Shown: positions 44,426-53,177, counted from the first letter of the stretch. The stretch is DNA of 64,000 nucleotides from Paenibacillus dendritiformis (GCF_945605565.1 NZ_OX216966.1:3526001-3590000); one strand, 5' to 3'. The notes: generated by a model not told the origin, from the letters alone. A program made the numbers and translations.

Positions 44426-44516
44426 ATGAACATCCGATTGGCAACAAATGAAGATGTTGATCAGCTTGTTAGAATGAGATGGGATTTTACTAGTATAGAC
44501 TCTCCGCATTTTCACC
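44426..44516 (+). pseudogene. GNAT acetyltransferase cut at an attC-like left end
   Basis: ATG with GAGGAGG upstream; MNIRLATNEDVDQLVRMRWD, FTSIDSPHFHQ is a normal GNAT N-terminus. Coding character ends exactly where the repeat AAACACCATATCTGCTCTGC starts, so the gene was severed there. Confidence 0.6.
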
Positions 44517-44667
44517 AAACACCATATCTGCTCTGCTGGACTTCGACCCTTGGTCGTGAGAAGTGGCTGGCATAGAAGTATATAATCGAACAAACTTGGT
44601 GAGGCTAAGTCCGATGGACCCGGCGCGACGCCTTAAGCCTCTCGGCTTCATCGATACAAGAACGTTA
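44517..44667 (+). repeat. attC-like site 19 (complete, type A)
   Basis: AAACACCATATCTGCTCTGC; inner TGAGGCTAAGTCC / CCTTAAGCCTCTCGG stem; right TCATCGATACAAGAACGTTATTTGA. 151 bp between end boxes. Confidence 0.7.
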
Positions 44668-44693
44668 TTTGACATGATAAGGAGATGTAAATA

Positions 44694-45338
44694 TTGAAAG
44701 CATTTATCTTTGACATGGATGGCGTCATTATAGATAGTGAACCGATCCATTTTGAAATTGATGTTGAAACCATGAATTATTTTGGAGTGACCATTGCTCC
44801 TCATGAACTTGAAAGATTTGTAGGAATGACGAATCCAGAAATGTGGAGCATTCTAAAAGAGGAATACAGTCTCCCTCAGTCTGTATCAGAGATTATTGAA
44901 TACCAACTCAAATCAAAAATTGAATGGATTAGATCAACTGATCTGGCACCTATTGAAGGAATTCAAGAATTAATCTTTGATTTAAAGAAAAACAATATAT
45001 TAATTGGACTCGCTTCATCATCACCAATCGCTTTCATTAACGAGGTTCTTAGAAAGTATAACTTTTTCGAATATTTTGACAGCATTATTAGCGGTGAAGA
45101 AGTGACGAAAGGCAAACCAGCTCCTGACATTTATCTTGAAGTCTCAAATCAATTGAATATTAAGCCAAATGAATGTTGGGTGCTTGAAGATTCTAAAAAT
45201 GGTGTACAAGCAGCAAAAGCGGCAGGAATGAAATGTATAGGTTTTATTAATCAGAATTCAGGAAATCAAGATTTATCAAGAGCGGATATTATCGTTAATA
45301 ACATAAGAGATATTAAAGTGATGGATCTCTTGTTGTAA
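44694..45338 (+). CDS. HAD hydrolase, beta-phosphoglucomutase-like
   Basis: 214 residues, TTG start with AAGGAGATG upstream. Motif I FIFDMDGVIIDSEP with both Asp residues, motif II LASSSP, motif III Lys in VTKGKPAPDIYLE, motif IV VLEDSKNGVQAAKAAG. This is the subfamily IA phosphatase/beta-PGM layout with a helical cap. Likely acts on sugar phosphates. Single-gene cassette after attC-like site 19. Confidence 0.88.
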   Translation: MKAFIFDMDGVIIDSEPIHFEIDVETMNYFGVTIAPHELERFVGMTNPEMWSILKEEYSLPQSVSEIIEYQLKSKIEWIRSTDLAPIEGIQELIFDLKKNNILIGLASSSPIAFINEVLRKYNFFEYFDSIISGEEVTKGKPAPDIYLEVSNQLNIKPNECWVLEDSKNGVQAAKAAGMKCIGFINQNSGNQDLSRADIIVNNIRDIKVMDLLL

Positions 45339-45365
45339 TAATCGAAGAGGTCGAATTACGTTAGA

Positions 45366-45400
45366 TAACACCATATTCATGCTTCGATAAAACTTCAAAG
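45366..45400 (+). repeat. attC-like site 20 (left half)
   Basis: GATAACACCATATTCATGCTTC then unrelated sequence. Right half is missing. Confidence 0.5.
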
Positions 45401-45509
45401 CCTCTTTATGGTCTGCTGCAAAGGATTTACCCTGCAGGATGGTGCACGGAATGTCGGGAGGAGAAATACCGTTTCTGCTATGCTTTGGTTACTGAGGGGA
45501 GGCGTTATC

Positions 45510-46382
45510 ATGGATATGCTGGCACGACTGAACGAGGCCTTGAGCTATATCGAGGAGAACTTGACGAAGCCTGTGGACTATAAGGAGGCCGCGAGGATTG
45601 CCTGCTGTACGGAATATCATTTTACACGCATGTTCTCCTTCCTTGCAGGCATTACTCTGTCGGAATACATCCGCCGCAGACGGCTGACGCTAGCAGCATT
45701 AGAGTTAAGTCATCGTGACATCAAGGTCATCGATGTCGCTTTGAAATACGGATATACCTCACCGGATTCATTTACTAGGGCTTTTCAAAGTATGCATGGA
45801 ATTACTCCCTCGGAAGCCAGGTTCCATGGACAGTCTCTCAAAGCCTTCCCTCGGATGACATTTCAGTTGACCATTAAAGGAGGAAGCGAAATGAACTACC
45901 GCATTGAAGACAAAGAGGCTTTTCGAATCGTTGGGATCAAAAAAAGAGTACCCATGATATTCGATGGGGTGAATCCGGAAATTGCCTCGATGGTGGAAGA
46001 TTTGACACCAGAATTTATTAAAATGATTAAGGGTTTGTCGAATGTTCAGCCTTCGGGACTAATCAGTGCTTCTGCGAATTTTAGTGAAGGACGGATGGAG
46101 GAGAAAGGGGAACTCGATCACTATATTGGTGCGGCTACGACGAAAGAGGCTCCGGATGGCTTGGCGTCACTGGAGGTACCGGCCTCCACATGGGCTGTAT
46201 TCACGGCCGTCGGCTCTTATCCAAATGCACTTCAGGAGGTCTGGGGACGCATCTATTCCGAATGGTTTCCGTCCTCAGACTATGAGCTAAGCAAAGGGCC
46301 GGAAATCCTGTGGAACGAGCATAAGGATATAACTTCGCCAAATTTTAAAAGCGAAATATGGATACCTATTAAGAAAAAGTAA
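45510..46382 (+). CDS. AraC-family regulator with GyrI-like domain
   Basis: 290 residues from ATG 45510 (AGGGGAGG upstream). N-terminal AraC double [64 protein letters not shown]-terminal GyrI-like effector domain from about residue 130: [60 protein letters not shown]. Rob/BmrR-like ligand binding; target genes unknown. Its GC content is higher than that of neighbouring cassettes. Confidence 0.88.
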   Translation: MDMLARLNEALSYIEENLTKPVDYKEAARIACCTEYHFTRMFSFLAGITLSEYIRRRRLTLAALELSHRDIKVIDVALKYGYTSPDSFTRAFQSMHGITPSEARFHGQSLKAFPRMTFQLTIKGGSEMNYRIEDKEAFRIVGIKKRVPMIFDGVNPEIASMVEDLTPEFIKMIKGLSNVQPSGLISASANFSEGRMEEKGELDHYIGAATTKEAPDGLASLEVPASTWAVFTAVGSYPNALQEVWGRIYSEWFPSSDYELSKGPEILWNEHKDITSPNFKSEIWIPIKKK

Positions 46383-46446
46383 GGGGAATGGGGATTTGTA
46401 CGGAACAAACCCCGGAATCTGTAGAACTTACGATATGGAAGAAGGT

Positions 46447-46520
46447 CAGTCAACAAACGACCCAGTCTAAGATAAGAGTTATCTAAGGCTGGGTCGCTTC
46501 GTCTAATACCATAAGAGGAA
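46447..46520 (+). repeat. attC-like site 21 (type B stem)
   Basis: CAACAAACGACCCAGTCTAAG, ATAAGAGTTATCTAAGGCTG, GGTCGCTTCGTCTAATACCA. The stem is complete; both end boxes are lost. Confidence 0.6.
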
Positions 46521-46573
46521 GTACTCTTTGCAGAATTGAAAGCAATATACTCTTGTCACTTGGGGGGGGAAGA

Positions 46574-47080
46574 GTGATTAGAAACAATAAAAACAGTACA
46601 AAAGCAATCTTGCTACTCATACTATTATTCGCTGTGTTTTACTTATTCCAGAAGGATTGGAACAATGTCATTAGTGACAAAAGTTTGAATAAAGAGATCT
46701 CAGTCGAAGACATTTCCAGTACACAGATGTCTAAAGCGGTTTATACTCGAATTGGAAATGGCGCTACAGTTCACTTTGAAGACGTTGAATTAAATCAGGA
46801 CGATGTTAGTAATATTACGAGTTGGATTAACTCAACACCCGAATCAGAAATAATAGAACTACATCGAATTCCTTCTAATATCAGTGCAGGCATTCTAATT
46901 AGATTAAAGTCAAGAAAAGAGATTCGCATTCAATACGATCTTGAAAATATATTTATAACAAGAACAGATGTAAAGAAAAAGCAAGTAATGTATTCAATTA
47001 ATCAAGGGAACTTAAAGAACTTTTTTGATAAAAAGCTCAGAGGATTTTACTTTGGAGAAGACAAGGAAATGGATGCTTGA
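46574..47080 (+). CDS. Single-pass membrane protein, hypothetical
   Basis: 168 residues from the GTG at 46574, which follows a GGGGGGGG tract acting as RBS (in-frame upstream starts precede it). One N-terminal membrane helix, AILLLILLFAVFYLFQ, then a soluble external part: VYTRIGNGATVHFEDVELNQ, ITSWINSTPESEIIELHRIP. Looks like a bacterial small anchored protein of unknown function. Confidence 0.65.
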   Translation: MIRNNKNSTKAILLLILLFAVFYLFQKDWNNVISDKSLNKEISVEDISSTQMSKAVYTRIGNGATVHFEDVELNQDDVSNITSWINSTPESEIIELHRIPSNISAGILIRLKSRKEIRIQYDLENIFITRTDVKKKQVMYSINQGNLKNFFDKKLRGFYFGEDKEMDA

Positions 47081-47109
47081 AGGTATTTCAGGATGGCCCC
47101 CACATCATA

Positions 47110-47267
47110 TAACACCGTATCTACGCGCGGGCGGCGGGCGCCCTTAGTCTACCCGAAGAGTTAACAAAGGAAGTGGACAGGCAGACAACCCTTCAAGGCT
47201 AAGTGGCGAAGCCACCCAATCGCTACGCTCTTTTAAGCATCTTGGATTCAGGAACGCAAGAACGTTA
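47110..47267 (+). repeat. attC-like site 22 (complete, type A)
   Basis: CATATAACACCGTATCTACG at left; CAAGGCTAAGTGG and CTTTTAAGCATCTTGG inside; GAACGCAAGAACGTTAGGTGAAAT at right with an exact GTTRRRY core. Confidence 0.75.
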
Positions 47268-47329
47268 GGTGAAATTATTGCAATATTTATCAGTTACTCA
47301 CAAAAATTCAACATTTCAGGGGGATAAAA

Positions 47330-47881
47330 TTGAAGATACTACTAATAATCCTAATAAGTTCATTACAAATGTTACTGATTGGGAACAATACGACGATTGC
47401 AGTAAATGAATTAACGAAAGAAGAAGCTGTTAGATTAACCATTGAAGGTGAGAATCAATTATCTTCAATCATTGTTTTCAGTCAGTTGGATCCCACTAAA
47501 GCGATACATACTCGATGTGGAGGGATTGAGTCACATGATCATTATTACTCTTATATTTGCGATGCAAAAACACTTACTGATATCACAAATAAACTTACAC
47601 CATACTTCACTCAGAACTACATTGACGAAATTATACAACAATTTAATATACATAATGATAAGGAAGGTGTCCTTATTGAGTTATTTGATGGAGGATACAC
47701 TTCAAAATCAACTGATTCTATACAAGAAGTTACAATTCAACAGAGTGGAAATAAAGCAAAGGTCAAGCTTCATTATCGTGTAGCTCTTGAAGGTGTCATT
47801 AAAGATGGATTTCCAATTCTTGATTTTGAACAGACAAGTCAAGGATGGAGAGTTGCATCAAATGGTTTAATATTCTGGTGA
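47330..47881 (+). CDS. Secreted protein, possibly IseA-like
   Basis: 183 residues, TTG start with a GGGGG RBS. A signal peptide, ILLIILISSLQMLLIGNNTT, likely cleaved near VNA/AVN at about 25. Mature part: LTKEEAVRLTIEGENQLSSI, YICDAKTLTDITNKLTPYFT, GVLIELFDGGYTSKSTDSIQ. The pattern (Y...T...L...LTPYFT, GG.TS.S) is like IseA-type DL-endopeptidase inhibitors, but similarity is weak. Secreted role on the wall is inference. Confidence 0.55.
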   Translation: MKILLIILISSLQMLLIGNNTTIAVNELTKEEAVRLTIEGENQLSSIIVFSQLDPTKAIHTRCGGIESHDHYYSYICDAKTLTDITNKLTPYFTQNYIDEIIQQFNIHNDKEGVLIELFDGGYTSKSTDSIQEVTIQQSGNKAKVKLHYRVALEGVIKDGFPILDFEQTSQGWRVASNGLIFW

Positions 47882-47911
47882 AGAACAACAAAATTAAAGA
47901 TGGCGATGCAT

Positions 47912-48022
47912 TAAATACTACCGGATTCATGCATCGGGGCTAACGTCCCTCGGTCCTGAAAGTATGAAGCGAGGATGTGATTACCGTTGCGAACCTCAGC
48001 GCATTCGCGCTAAGGCTCTCGG
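47912..48022 (+). repeat. attC-like site 23 (right arm short)
   Basis: ATTAAATACTACCGGATTCA, TGCATCGGGGCTAACGTCCC, CGCATTCGCGCTAAGGCTCTCGG. The GTTA end is replaced by GGTTAAAGGAG, which doubles as the Nudix ribosome binding site. Confidence 0.55.
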
Positions 48023-48039
48023 TTAAAGGAGTAGATTTT

Positions 48040-48447
48040 ATGACCCGCCCCAAACATTTTGTTTCAGCTGCTGCAATTGTTCTGAATGATAAAAACGAGA
48101 TATTACTCATTAAAGGTCCTCAAAGAGGCTGGGAAATGCCAGGAGGACAAGTCGAAGAAGGAGAGTCTTTAGCTCAAGCAGCGATCCGAGAGACAAAAGA
48201 AGAATCTGGAGTAGACATAGAAATCATTAGATTTTGTGGGATCTACCAAAATGTAGAGGAATCGATTTGCAATACGTTGTTTCTTGCGAGAAAGATTGGT
48301 GGAGAACCCATAACCACGAATGAAAGTTTAGAGACTGGATTTTTTCCAATAGAAGAAGCCTTGGAGATGGTAACTTTTATGAACTTTAGACAACGGATAG
48401 AAACTTGTTTAAAGCCAGATCAGACTCTAGATTATGTTGAATTTTAA
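48040..48447 (+). CDS. Nudix hydrolase
   Basis: 135 residues from ATG 48040 (AAAGGAG upstream); the longer frame from 47977 is repeat sequence. Nudix box: GGQVEEGESLAQAAIRETKEE followed by SGVD, the canonical G-x5-E-x7-REUxEExGU. Hydrolyses nucleoside diphosphate-linked or related pyrophosphates. Single-gene cassette. Confidence 0.88.
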   Translation: MTRPKHFVSAAAIVLNDKNEILLIKGPQRGWEMPGGQVEEGESLAQAAIRETKEESGVDIEIIRFCGIYQNVEESICNTLFLARKIGGEPITTNESLETGFFPIEEALEMVTFMNFRQRIETCLKPDQTLDYVEF

Positions 48448-48547
48448 GGATACTAATGAAAGAGAATTCGGGAAAGGCGTAGGCATCATTTTGTCTAAAT
48501 AGAGATTAGCAGAATAATGATGAAATAGGTTCATATTACGATCATGT

Positions 48548-48693
48548 CAAGGGTATTCATACTGCGGGGCTTTCGTCCCTAAGTTATCAGATGTATAATC
48601 ATGGAAGATGACTCAGACAACATACGACCCGGCCTAAGATAGGAGCTATCTAAGGGCCGGGTCACGTCGTCAATAAGGGAAACCAGCCTCTCA
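48548..48693 (+). repeat. attC-like site 24 (type B stem)
   Basis: AAGGGTATTCATACTGCGGG, CTTTCGTCCCTAAGTTATCAG, GACCCGGCCTAAGATAGGAG / CTATCTAAGGGCCGGGTC, then CGTCGTCAATAAGG. End boxes are degenerate. Confidence 0.6.
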
Positions 48694-48717
48694 ATTATTC
48701 AAAGGTAGGGAAAAATC

Positions 48718-49173
48718 ATGAGAATAATTAGATTTGGGGGAAGAAGTTTTGATTTAGATACCTTCTTAAAGAAACCGTTATTTGCTCATCTGTCAACCAT
48801 GTCGGAAGAGGGTCCTCGAGACTCTCCAGTTTGGTTTCATTGGGAAAGAGAACGGATATGGATTATTGGAATTACTTCGACAGATAGTTTTCCAAAGAGA
48901 TTACAGAAAAATCCAAAATGTGCAATTGGAATTGTTGATTTTGATCTTTATCGTGGACTTGTTTTACATGCAGGATTTAGAGGTCATGCAGAGGTTAAAT
49001 CATTTGATCATGAGATAGCATATCGATTACTGTCACGATATTTAGGTCCGCATGAAGAACGATGGGATCCAAGATTTCGCAATTTAGATGACAGCAATGT
49101 ATTGATATGTTTTAGACCGGAAACTGTCGTAATCCGAGATCAATCATACGTTCCAGCAAAAGAAATGGAATAA
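48718..49173 (+). CDS. Flavin split-barrel (pyridoxamine oxidase-like) protein
   Basis: 151 residues. PNPOx-like FMN/F420 split barrel: FLKKPLFAHLSTMSEEGPRD, SPVWFHWERERIWIIGITST, FPKRLQKNPKCAIGIVDFD. Probably binds a flavin or reduced deazaflavin and acts on a small ketone, quinone or similar; reaction not readable. RBS GGTAGGG before the ATG. Last gene following a clear attC-like site. Confidence 0.78.
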   Translation: MRIIRFGGRSFDLDTFLKKPLFAHLSTMSEEGPRDSPVWFHWERERIWIIGITSTDSFPKRLQKNPKCAIGIVDFDLYRGLVLHAGFRGHAEVKSFDHEIAYRLLSRYLGPHEERWDPRFRNLDDSNVLICFRPETVVIRDQSYVPAKEME

Positions 49174-49310
49174 TGAATGGTTCTTCGAATAACTAGGAAA
49201 CAGCGCAAACCATAAATATCCGTATCCTTTTACAAGACATCGAACGCACTCAAGTATAGTGTAGATTTTCGAAGAAGGCACTGACATACTCTTTAGGGAG
49301 GCTATTCTTA

Positions 49311-49868
49311 ATGACGGATAAAGTCTTTTGGGAATTAATAAGTAATTCGAAAAAACAAGGCGGAAAACAAATAGAATGGTTAATCGTTGAGCTGTCAAAG
49401 AAGCCAGTAAATGAGATTATTGATTTCGAAATCGAGCTTGCAAATAAGCTGCAACAATCCTATACATCTTCGTTGTGGGGAGCAGCTTTTGTCATCATGG
49501 GAGGATGTTCCGATGACGGCTTTGATTACTTCAGAGGTTGGTTAATTGCGCAAGGAGAAGAAGTTTTTACTAAGGCAATAAAGAATCCCGAATTTCTTGC
49601 AGACTATTTAACAGACGAATACTTGGAAGAGGATGAGTTTGCTCCTCAGTTAGAAGAGATGCTATCCGTCGCTTCAGATGCGTACATTTATCAAAAAACC
49701 GGTGAGTTTGAATATAACGACGAGATTAGTACAGAATTTTGGGATGAACTCGAAGCTCGGGGGCACGAATCTATGTCACCAGAAATTGAAATTGATTGGG
49801 AAAAAGACGACCTTGAAGAAAGGTATCCGCGCTTATGGGAGAGATTTAGTGAGAATCCATTAACGTAA
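49311..49868 (+). CDS. DUF4240 domain protein
   Basis: 185 residues, acidic. FWELISNSKKQGGKQIEWLI, LWGAAFVIMGGCSDDGFDYF, RGWLIAQGEEVFTKAIKNPE is the DUF4240 pattern. Family function unknown; members occur in accessory and polymorphic-toxin-type regions as possible immunity-like proteins, which is not shown here. RBS GGGAGG. Followed 21 bp later by a DinB gene. Confidence 0.75.
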   Translation: MTDKVFWELISNSKKQGGKQIEWLIVELSKKPVNEIIDFEIELANKLQQSYTSSLWGAAFVIMGGCSDDGFDYFRGWLIAQGEEVFTKAIKNPEFLADYLTDEYLEEDEFAPQLEEMLSVASDAYIYQKTGEFEYNDEISTEFWDELEARGHESMSPEIEIDWEKDDLEERYPRLWERFSENPLT

Positions 49869-49889
49869 TAAAAAGAAAGGAAGTTATCC

Positions 49890-50396
49890 ATGGAACTTAA
49901 CGAAATCAATCAAAAATTAAAAGAAACAAGAGACGAATTACTAGGAATTCTTAATGCATTGAGTGGGGATGAATTAAACAAACGGAAAGAGCCAAACAGT
50001 TGGACTATTAGTCAGATATGCCAACACTTAAGTAAGACAGAAGAATTATATGTCATGGCAATAAAGAAAGGATTAAAGTGTACAGAAGATTCGTTTATCG
50101 AGAATAAACCACAATGGGAACTTTTAATAAATAGAAGTAATAAGATAGAAGCTCCTGACATTGCTAAACCGGATGATGAAATATTAGAAGTCAAAGAAAT
50201 AATTGAGAAACTAAATAAATCAAGAGAGAAGTTAAACGAAGTATTAAACAGAGTAGAAGACCCATCATTGCTAAGAAGAAGACATTTTGTACACCCGGTT
50301 TTTAAAGAGATGTTATTAATTGAATGGGTTAGATCACTGTACTTGCATGAACAAAGACATATTAAACAAATTATTGAAATTAAAGATGGAATATAA
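49890..50396 (+). CDS. DinB-family metalloprotein
   Basis: 168 residues, four-helix bundle. WTISQICQHLSKTEELYVMA carries the first metal His (near 49); the later helix has SLYLHEQRHIKQIIEI with two more His. This His triad binds a divalent metal in DinB/YfiT-like proteins, some of which transfer thiols. RBS AAAGGAAG. Different subtype from the broken DinB at 16300. Confidence 0.82.
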   Translation: MELNEINQKLKETRDELLGILNALSGDELNKRKEPNSWTISQICQHLSKTEELYVMAIKKGLKCTEDSFIENKPQWELLINRSNKIEAPDIAKPDDEILEVKEIIEKLNKSREKLNEVLNRVEDPSLLRRRHFVHPVFKEMLLIEWVRSLYLHEQRHIKQIIEIKDGI

Positions 50397-50436
50397 GTAA
50401 GGCATCTGCTAAAAACATCCACATCAGGAGGAACCG

Positions 50437-50919
50437 ATGACCCATTATCCGATCGATATTGCCAATTTTCATGATACGATTCTTCAACTTCAAGGAATAT
50501 CCGCGATCGAAAGCGGCGTCGAGAACCTGGAGCCCATCAATGCGGAGATGCTGCCGCTCTCCGCATGCGCTCATCTGCCTCATGCCGCGCTGTGGCGGAC
50601 GGGAGGCGGGCTTGAAAACGAGGTTCTTATCCAGTTCGAGTTCGCCATTGACCATACAAGCGAAGGCTTGCAGTCATTGGAATTTCTTGCATGGTTCATC
50701 CGGGATTGCGCGCGGGGAGGCACAAAAATTCAATTGCGTCCCTTCGCGCTTCCCCCGGAAACGCCTTACGGCAGGCAATTGGGGACGACGTTGAAATTCC
50801 ATATCGACCTATTTGTCGATGGAATCGAGGACACGTTAGAGCCCGCATTTGTTGCTATTCGTCAGCTCAATCAATCGCTCAAGCTGGCGGTGGAGATGTA
50901 CAAAATTCCGGTCAAGTGA
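50437..50919 (+). CDS. Hypothetical protein
   Basis: 160 residues, no membrane segment. FHDTILQLQGISAIESGVEN, LQSLEFLAWFIRDCARGGTK, LGTTLKFHIDLFVDGIEDTL. RBS AGGAGGA. Family not recognised. Higher GC than the cassettes upstream, marking return toward ordinary chromosome. Confidence 0.65.
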   Translation: MTHYPIDIANFHDTILQLQGISAIESGVENLEPINAEMLPLSACAHLPHAALWRTGGGLENEVLIQFEFAIDHTSEGLQSLEFLAWFIRDCARGGTKIQLRPFALPPETPYGRQLGTTLKFHIDLFVDGIEDTLEPAFVAIRQLNQSLKLAVEMYKIPVK

Positions 50920-50971
50920 GCGCACAGATCATATGTCAGAAACAAAGGCTCAAAGGAAAGCGGGAAATCAT

Positions 50972-51373
50972 ATGGGAATAGCTTATCAGTTAAAATGCGG
51001 GCATTGCGCGTACCGCAGCAATATGTTTTTAGGGATCGGGTTCAGCCATGTATATGTAAGTTCACTCTTGCCGGCATTGAAGAAAGAAGAGGATCGACAG
51101 CGAGCTGCCTCATTTATCGATGACGATAGTGCGGTACATACCGCTTGCGATGTGATTTACGTGTGCCAACAATGCGGCTATCTTCATAATGACTTGTACT
51201 TGAAAATTCACGCGGATACCGATCAGTTTGAACTGTGTCATGACTGCCCCCGGTGTGCGGAGCCGCTGACGTTTGAACCGTTGGAAGACCTGGACCCGGA
51301 AGCAACGGTGATGGTATGTCCGGAGTGCCGGAAAGAGAAGCTGGAGATTGAGCCTTTCATGGATTGGGATTAG
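50972..51373 (+). CDS. Zinc-ribbon protein
   Basis: 133 residues from ATG 50972. Four CxxC knuckles: CGHC at about 9-12, CQQC, CHDCPRC and CPEC, giving two zinc ribbons. The segment FSHVYVSSLLPALKKEEDRQ separates them. Likely a small cytoplasmic regulatory or scaffold protein; function unknown. Start uncertain: an ATG at 50933 lacks an RBS. Confidence 0.7.
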   Translation: MGIAYQLKCGHCAYRSNMFLGIGFSHVYVSSLLPALKKEEDRQRAASFIDDDSAVHTACDVIYVCQQCGYLHNDLYLKIHADTDQFELCHDCPRCAEPLTFEPLEDLDPEATVMVCPECRKEKLEIEPFMDWD

Positions 51374-51430
51374 TTTGGAATAAAGAGGGTTATAAAAATT
51401 ACGAAGTCTATAAGAAAAGGGGGGAAAAAC

Positions 51431-51919
51431 ATGAACGCTTTGGAAGCACGGGGACGAATCAGTGTGCGCCCATATCGGGACGCAGACAGGTCGGCTTGCC
51501 AGGAGCTATTCGATAGCAATGTTCCTGATTATTTTGCAGCCGTTGAGCGCAAAGATTTTGATGCTTATCTCGATGACCTGAAAGGGCCTTACTTCGTGAT
51601 GGAAGATGAGACAGGCACCATTGTCGCCTGCGGCGGGTACGCGGCTGAAGAGGAAGATCCCGCGGCTGCCGTGCTCTGCTGGGGAATGGTCCGTCGCGAC
51701 CTTCACCGATGCGGGTTCGGCCGACAGCTTCTGGCCGAGCGGTTGCGGCGAATTGCGGCGGAGCCGCAATATTCCCTCGTGACGATAGAGACGTCGCAAT
51801 ACAGCCGCGGTTTTTTCGAACGATTCGGGTTCACTGCGGAAAGGGTCGCCCCGGACGGCTTCGCGCCGGGCTTGGATCTTGTAGAGATGGAGCTCGATAT
51901 TTCCAAGTTAAACGTATGA
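51431..51919 (+). CDS. GNAT family N-acetyltransferase
   Basis: 162 residues. RISVRPYRDADRSACQELFD, acetyl-CoA loop LHRCGFGRQLLAERL, then QYSRGFFERFGFTAERVAPD. RBS AAGGGGGG before the ATG. Substrate unknown. Higher GC than the cassette GNAT genes. Confidence 0.85.
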   Translation: MNALEARGRISVRPYRDADRSACQELFDSNVPDYFAAVERKDFDAYLDDLKGPYFVMEDETGTIVACGGYAAEEEDPAAAVLCWGMVRRDLHRCGFGRQLLAERLRRIAAEPQYSLVTIETSQYSRGFFERFGFTAERVAPDGFAPGLDLVEMELDISKLNV

Positions 51920-52002
51920 GAGCATATGTCATGACAAAGTGCTGGGAATGCGATGTTTCGCAGAAAGCTGTCAAGGGGAGGAAGATTTATCTTTTCATGG
52001 GG

Positions 52003-52413
52003 CTATCCCATGTCGCATGATGCGGAGCATTCTTCCGAGCCGGCTTCTCCCATTTCCAACTTGAGTTGAGCGATCCGCTTCTCGCCCCAATCGTACATCA
52101 TCTGAATGATCGGCAGCAGGGTCATCCCCAGTTCGGTCATCGAGTATTCCACGCGCGGCGGTACTTCCGGGTACACTTCCCGGTGGACGATGCCGTCCTC
52201 CATCAGTTCTTTCAGTTGGCTCGTCAGCATTTTGTGCGTAATTTTGGGGAACAGGCGCTGCAGCTCGCTGAAGCGATGCGGCCCTTCCACCCCGAGATGC
52301 CACAGGATGACCACCTTCCACTTGCCGCTGAACATGGAGAGGGTCAGTTCCTTAGAACAGGTAAAATCACCGTTTTTGAGCTTTTCCTTGATTTCTTTTC
52401 GTATGTCCGTCAT
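52003..52413 (-). CDS. HxlR-family regulator
   Basis: 136 residues from ATG 52413. Winged [63 protein letters not shown]. Cys at about 20 (FTCSKE) is where redox-sensing YodB/HypR-type members keep a reactive Cys. Divergent from the PfpI-family gene, which it probably controls in response to electrophile stress. Confidence 0.88.
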   Translation of the reverse strand: MTDIRKEIKEKLKNGDFTCSKELTLSMFSGKWKVVILWHLGVEGPHRFSELQRLFPKITHKMLTSQLKELMEDGIVHREVYPEVPPRVEYSMTELGMTLLPIIQMMYDWGEKRIAQLKLEMGEAGSEECSASCDMG

Positions 52414-52469
52414 CGATACACTACACCTCTTCGTTGTTCTTATCCAATAGTACCTTTTTCGTAACCACC

Positions 52470-52483
52470 GCACAAAAAAGTGC
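52470..52483. promoter_or_regulatory. Probable HxlR operator
   Basis: GCAC-AAAAAA-GTGC dyad in the gap between divergent HxlR and PfpI-family genes. Confidence 0.5.
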
Positions 52484-52566
52484 ATTCTTCCCGCACCTCG
52501 CGATACGGGATATAATGGCGTTAATCGAACATCATTCTTCTTATATTGTAAAGGAGTGAAACGACA

Positions 52567-53127
52567 ATGTCTAAAAAAGTGCTGATTCTGACCGGCGATG
52601 CCGTCGAAGCATTGGAAGCATACTATCCCTATTATCGTTGCTTGGAGGAAGGATTCGAAGCTACCATCGCTTCGCCGACGGATGCGAAAGTGCTGCGTAC
52701 CGTCGTCCACGATTTTGAAGACTGGCAGACGTTTACGGAAAAGCAGGGCTACCAGTTGGAAGCCCATGCTTCATTTGAGCAGATCGATCCCGAGCAGTAT
52801 GATGCCCTGATTATCCCGGGCGGACGGGCACCCGAGCATATTCGCCTGCATAAAGATTTCCCGCGGATTGTCCGCCATTTCTTCCAGCAGGATAAACCGG
52901 TCATGATCCTATGCCATGCCAGCGTGGCGCTGACCGTGATCGCCGAAGAGATCAAAGGGCGGGAAATGACGGCCTACTTCGCTTGCCGTCCGGAAGTGGA
53001 AGCGGCAGGGGCGAAGTATATGGAAACCCGGTTCCACGTGGATCGCAACCTGATTTCAGGCCATGCATGGAACGACTTGCCGCAGCTGATGAGAGAATTC
53101 GTGAAGCAGGTCAATGCTTTGGCTTAA
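52567..53127 (+). CDS. DJ-1/PfpI family protein
   Basis: 186 residues. Glutamine-amidotransferase-like fold with nucleophile Cys in [10 protein letters not shown], upstream Glu/acid region, and [14 protein letters not shown]. PfpI/YfkM-type stress proteins act as glyoxalase III or chaperone-like enzymes; the exact activity is unknown. RBS AAAGGAG. Pairs with the divergent HxlR regulator and has a terminator downstream. Confidence 0.87.
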   Translation: MSKKVLILTGDAVEALEAYYPYYRCLEEGFEATIASPTDAKVLRTVVHDFEDWQTFTEKQGYQLEAHASFEQIDPEQYDALIIPGGRAPEHIRLHKDFPRIVRHFFQQDKPVMILCHASVALTVIAEEIKGREMTAYFACRPEVEAAGAKYMETRFHVDRNLISGHAWNDLPQLMREFVKQVNALA

Positions 53128-53147
53128 ATGTAATCAAATAAGAAGAG

Positions 53148-53177
53148 AAAAGGACAGCATGAAAGTTGCTGTCCTTT
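53148..53177 (+). terminator. Rho-independent terminator
   Basis: AAAGGACAGCA / TGCTGTCCTTT, 11-bp stem, 20 bp after the PfpI-family stop. Downstream to 53341 there is only a partial copy of the repeated promoter (TTATACTTAGGGGAGAGTGG). Confidence 0.8.

Noticed and set aside
14075..48693. CRISPR array
   Set aside because: Repeats are 100-190 bp, imperfect, irregularly spaced and separated by genes rather than short spacers.
14075..48693. Ordinary miniature transposon (MITE) family
   Set aside because: Not excluded, but units bracket single unrelated genes in one orientation, many copies are half-sites at gene borders, and no consistent target duplications were seen; an attC-like reading fits better.
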